From NCBI GenBank assembly GCA_035582835.1, contig JAYKAV010003110.1, positions 3,012,471-3,076,470 of the forward strand: a stretch of 64,000 nucleotides of DNA. The letters are read 5' to 3'. The translations under genes were made by a program, and so were the position numbers. Below, one piece after another: positions 60,011-64,000 of this stretch (position 1 is its first letter; every line of letters begins with the position of its first letter). The notes beneath the pieces were generated by a model. That model was not told the origin of the DNA. It ran no database searches and saw only the letters and a list, made by a program, of their open reading frames with translations. The stretch comes from Phoebastria nigripes. Lineage: Eukaryota; Chordata; Aves; Procellariiformes; Diomedeidae.

Positions 60011-63000
60011 GTGTGCCAATTCTTATGCAATTACTCAATATCTTTTTGAAAGTTTTGTGTGATTTGTTTTGTTTTAAAGTAACTGCAGTAATATGGCATG
60101 GAAGAAACAGTATCAGAGGAGATGGGAATTCGATTACGCGCAGAGATAAACACATATACACTGATGGCACCTTCTTCTTTGTAGAATCTCACCCAAACTG
60201 CGGAAATGGTATTTCAGGACCTATACAGATTTTTTGCAATACACGTATAAGAAAGCAAGACAGCAAACTGAGACAGTGAGTGCAGTTAATCTATATAAAC
60301 TCGTATAAGAAACAAAGCTTGGTAGGAGAGACACTTTTGCATGAATCCTAGAATTATTTCTTTGTTCAAGTTGCCCAAGTGACCTCATGGACCAAAGCCT
60401 GCCTTTTTTTTTTTTTTCCCCAACAATATCTGCTGCTTGAACAAAAGGTATTTCCACTCTCCATGAGTCTTGCTTCTCCAAAACCTGCAGTGAGTTCTCT
60501 GTGAGAACATCTGTTTTACTGATGTAATCCAAATATTGCTGTATTGGACAAGAGATCCAAAGCTGATGAACTGCTTGTAATATTCATGCCAATATAATAC
60601 TCCAGTTCTTCTGCAAACTGACCTTCCTATGCAGAAGGTGGACTTGGTTTAGTAACTTGGATTTTGAGTAATGGAGAGTGGAGGAATGTTGCCCTTCTTT
60701 CACTGCATAGCACCATATTTTCAAATTGTTTGCTCCGTTCTCCTTTACCTGCAAAGATTTATTAATTTCCCTGTCTCTGTCTCCACAGCAGTTTTATGGA
60801 AAAGCATTGGGAGAGACCAGTATCCATCATAAATGGCTTTCTTGGCTGGCTTCAGCTCTGAAGAATCAAATGTACAAAATCAAGGCTGGCTTATTTAAAC
60901 TCCTCCTCAGGGAGCAGTTCCACAGCTTTACCCAGCTTGCAATTCCTAGAGCATAAATTAATTCAGTTAATGAATTAACTGCACATTTTCTTGAGCAGTG
61001 TTAACATGGACACCCAGCAACTGTGGGATGTGTGGCAGCACGAGCACACATATAAAGAAACACTTTGGCTATTTACTCCATCAGGGGACATACACTAACC
61101 TGTCTATAACAAAAATGATGTTTGCCCTGGAAAAGGATGCCCGGAGGCCCTATGTAACACGTCCCGTAGTTTTACATTGAAATGTGAGAATGTGAATATC
61201 AACTGGTAACACCCTAAAATCATAAGCAAGACCCACAAAATAGGATAGTCAACTAGTGTCTATGAGAAAGTAGAGGAAGGTCTGGATTCAGTAACGTTTT
61301 AGGACTCCTCAGGGGCAGCAGCTGTTCAGTATTTTGGAGAGCGGTTGGTCCTCCCAGCAGTTGGCCTAAGCTGCTGCTGCTGCTTCAGGCATTTCAAGGG
61401 TGAGTCTCCCTGCTAAGCAGATTTAAGGGACGTCACTTAGCTCACCATGTGCGTTCCCTTCTGTTGTCACGTTTGCTCAGTTCTCTGTGTAACTACTGGT
61501 GAGACAAGGAAGAATCAGATTTAATTCATTCCTCCTCCACTCCTCCCCAGCCAACAAGGCAGCTGCCAAAGTATTTCTGCAGTGCCTGTGGTTTCAGGTT
61601 TACTCCTTTTTAGGTAGTAACTTAAGGTGGGATGATTGGGAGGGAATCCAACACCTGACCTTTACTTCAGCTCCTCCAAAACTGAGAGATCCTCTCTTCC
61701 ATCCCAACAATTTCATAGCTGGATCAGGTGGCTTTCCTATTACCCACTGAACAAACAATCCTTTCCCCCTTTTCAGGATCAATATCAAGGATCACCATCC
61801 ATCCTGTGCCAGAAATCCTTTAAGTCTTTTTTAACATTACCCTTAGAGGTAGCTGGAACTTCAGCCTCCGCAGACACCTCTCCTTACCCTTTGCAGGGCA
61901 TTTCCTTTTGCTGAAGAAACTGATCAGATGTGAAGATTTTTCTTGTGATTAAATGGGATTTCTATGTCCCCCAACACTGAGTCTTCAGCTGTGAAACCTA
62001 TGAGATCTACAAACACACACATATATATCTACATCTCTATATCCACAGTCAAGCTGTTGTCCTAAGAGAACAGAAGAGTTGGACTGGAATAGCTGACTGG
62101 AAAATCTGCTGTATTAACTGAAAGACAATGGAGAGCAGAGATAATATGATCAAATTTTAAAACTAAAGTAAGTAAAGGGCTGAGCCCAGCAAAGACTTTG
62201 GCAGGTGTTTAGCTGTAATTTCTCCGTTTATTGCTTACAGCCTTCTTCAGAGCCAGGAGTGTCTCTGACCTTGTGCCTATAATAAAGGCTATGTGTAATG
62301 GGCTTCTGGAAGTAACTCATGTAATTTCTCTTGGGCTATATAATAAAATGGCACATATCTGGAAATATTACAGTCATGTCATACTAAAAAATAAATCTGG
62401 GATTCATGATCACTCAAAATGACCAAATGATTTTCTTATTGTAATGATTTTCTCATTATAAATATGGTTTTAAATAAAAGGGCTCCATCTTGTTTCCAAC
62501 CCTTTATTTATTTTTATTTTGAAGAATAAAGGAAATGACATTATTTAAATAATGTGTGTCAATCGGGAGAGAAAAAAAAAAGCAAAGCCCAAAATCATAG
62601 GAGGAAGAAAAATTTTAACTATTTCTGCTGGCATAGTCCTGGCAAATACAGATATCTCACAATCATAATGGAGATTAGTAGAGCTGGGTGTGCATATTTG
62701 TTATGGATCAAAGGTAGGATATAGTGATTAGAAGAATGACAATGCTTTCAACACTCACAAAGGGATTGAATGTGTGATTTATAATACTAATTCCACAAAA
62801 CCTTTCTATGGCTGCTTACTGCACAAGGGATTCGATACGGATTGATCACTGAAAGAAAAAAAAAAGTATTTCCTTCAGCTCAGCTGGATCAAACCCTTGC
62901 AACTAACCAAAAAGCTTTTCAGTATTGACACTCTCTGATTTAAGAGATTATCTCCCCCCCACCTGTTTATTCCACTCTTCTGCTACAGATTACCATCCCC

Positions 63001-63234
63001 AGTGTAACTGTCAGAGAAATTTGTGTGCTACCTTCCCAGTGACCAACTTCACAGTTCAGTATTTTAACTTATAATTAATTGTTTTTCTGTGAGTATTTAT
63101 GGCCATATTTTATATATATGTGGCAGAAATATTAAAACAAAGATGTTGATGCAAAGAGCAAACAGTAGCCTGTAGCCTGAGGATACATACCTCTGATTTT
63201 CTATTTACTAGCAGTCAGAAGTACAGACTCAGTT
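60010..63234. other. AT-rich non-coding sequence, no gene recognised
   Basis: Short frames (for example 59980-60279, 60726-60956, 61499-61750) show no domains or family resemblance. If the mammalian order holds, this is upstream of or within a TTC6 intron. Confidence 0.45.
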
Positions 63235-63375
63235 ATGAATCTGCCACTGGTTCTATTAGGGGACCTTGGAAGGTAATTCAAACTCTCTTTGTTCTAGCTC
63301 CTGGTCTCTAAAATGGGATAATGCTGCTTGGGCATCATGGTGAAACTGTATTTGTAAATATGCTGTTATCCTTGC
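63235..63375 (+). mobile_element. MIR/CORE-SINE-like relic
   Basis: The order 'gaccttggaaggtaattcaa', 'actctctttgttctagctcc', 'tggtctctaaaatgggataa' and 'tgctgcttgggcatcatggt' parallels the conserved MIR 3' body (accttgggcaagt... aacctctctg... ctgtaaaatgggataat). It is a diverged, non-coding fossil SINE. Confidence 0.6.
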
Positions 63376-64000
63376 TAGAACTATTGCATCGGTGAATAGT
63401 TTTGAGCAAGTGTACTGCCATTTTGAGGCAGACTAGACTAGTGCTTTGGCTGTAGCACACTGAAAGCAAGAGAGCAGCATCCCCCAGCAGGGCTGGGGGC
63501 CCTTTGGACTATTGAATGTGAAAAGAGTCTCACAGCCAGCTGGAAAAGGATACCAAGGCGAGGCTTAGCATCTAGTGACAAACTAGATGTAAGCCACAGA
63601 AGAACTAGCAAGTAGTTATGCTCTTACTTTCCTTTTTCCTTTAAGTAACTAAGCCATTCAGCTTTCCAAAGGACTCTTTCTGGCACTTGCTGGAGAGCCC
63701 ATACCAGGCTGTACATATTTCATATGCACCGTGCTGTCCTGATTCCTGATTGCCTAGGTGAAGGTGACTATTGGAGAGCACCATTAACTCCTCCTGACTG
63801 TGCTCCGGTTTCCTCCCAAAACCTGTGGGGCACTATATGCATCTCAGTCTCATTCCAGCGTGAACTTGGATCCAGCGTGCACTGGGGGTGGGACTTCCTA
63901 CATGGTGTGGACTCAGACAATTTAGGAGAAAAAAACCTGCATTTTCNACTTTCTCCAACCAACTGAACAATTTTCTAATGATCGCTTTTCTTTCTAAAAA

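Noticed and set aside
60726..60956. Frame following an acceptor-like CCACAG near 60789, considered as a TTC6 exon
   Set aside because: The translation has no tetratricopeptide features and I could not match it to TTC6; the acceptor alone is weak evidence.
1..64000. CRISPR arrays, operons or bacterial-type mobile systems
   Set aside because: The window is vertebrate chromosomal DNA with spliced genes. No spaced direct-repeat array or bacterial gene was seen.

Overview
This is eukaryotic, vertebrate DNA, most likely from a bird. Two genes anchor it. FOXA1 (forkhead box A1, a pioneer transcription factor) lies on the minus strand as two coding exons at 54277-54206 and 51763-50501. The terminal coding exon of MIPOL1 lies on the plus strand at 20174-20240. 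MIPOL1 (+) followed by FOXA1 (-), converging tail to tail, is the arrangement of human 14q21, so the window is the conserved MIPOL1-FOXA1 block. The avian assignment rests on a solo LTR at 2988-3591 of a type I recall from neoavian genomes, on several very old CR1 relics typical of sauropsids, and on the low density of young repeats. I cannot name the species.

Layout. Positions 1-20173 read as the last part of a MIPOL1 intron. It is AT-rich and holds an antisense solo LTR and degraded CR1/SINE relics, with no other exon that I can recognise. Positions 20174-20240 are the MIPOL1 C-terminus, followed by its 3'UTR. From about 20.9 to 49.2 kb lies roughly 28 kb of gene-free sequence between the two 3' ends. 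Its left part is AT-rich with more CR1 relics. From about 36.6 kb it becomes a series of CpG-rich blocks separated by AT-rich, possibly conserved stretches. Positions 49.2-54.65 kb are FOXA1: 3'UTR, exon 2, a 2442-bp intron, exon 1 and a candidate promoter. Upstream of FOXA1 more CpG-rich blocks run to about 59.4 kb, then the sequence returns to AT-rich DNA without recognisable genes up to 64 kb. In mammals this side is occupied by TTC6, but I could not identify a TTC6 coding exon.

How it works together. FOXA1 is a developmental regulator of endoderm, ventral neural tube and hormone-responsive epithelia. The surrounding chain of CpG islands and motif-dense non-coding blocks is what would be expected of its regulatory domain. 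In humans, FOXA1 enhancers lie inside and beyond MIPOL1, so the MIPOL1 intron and the tail-to-tail spacer are the natural places to look for avian equivalents. Apart from these two genes, almost every open reading frame here looks like chance translation of CpG-rich, pyrimidine-rich or repeat DNA. I found no sign of a novel multi-gene system. The sequence contains an unresolved 310-base gap inside a pentanucleotide repeat, a 5-N gap at 57476-57480 and scattered single Ns.
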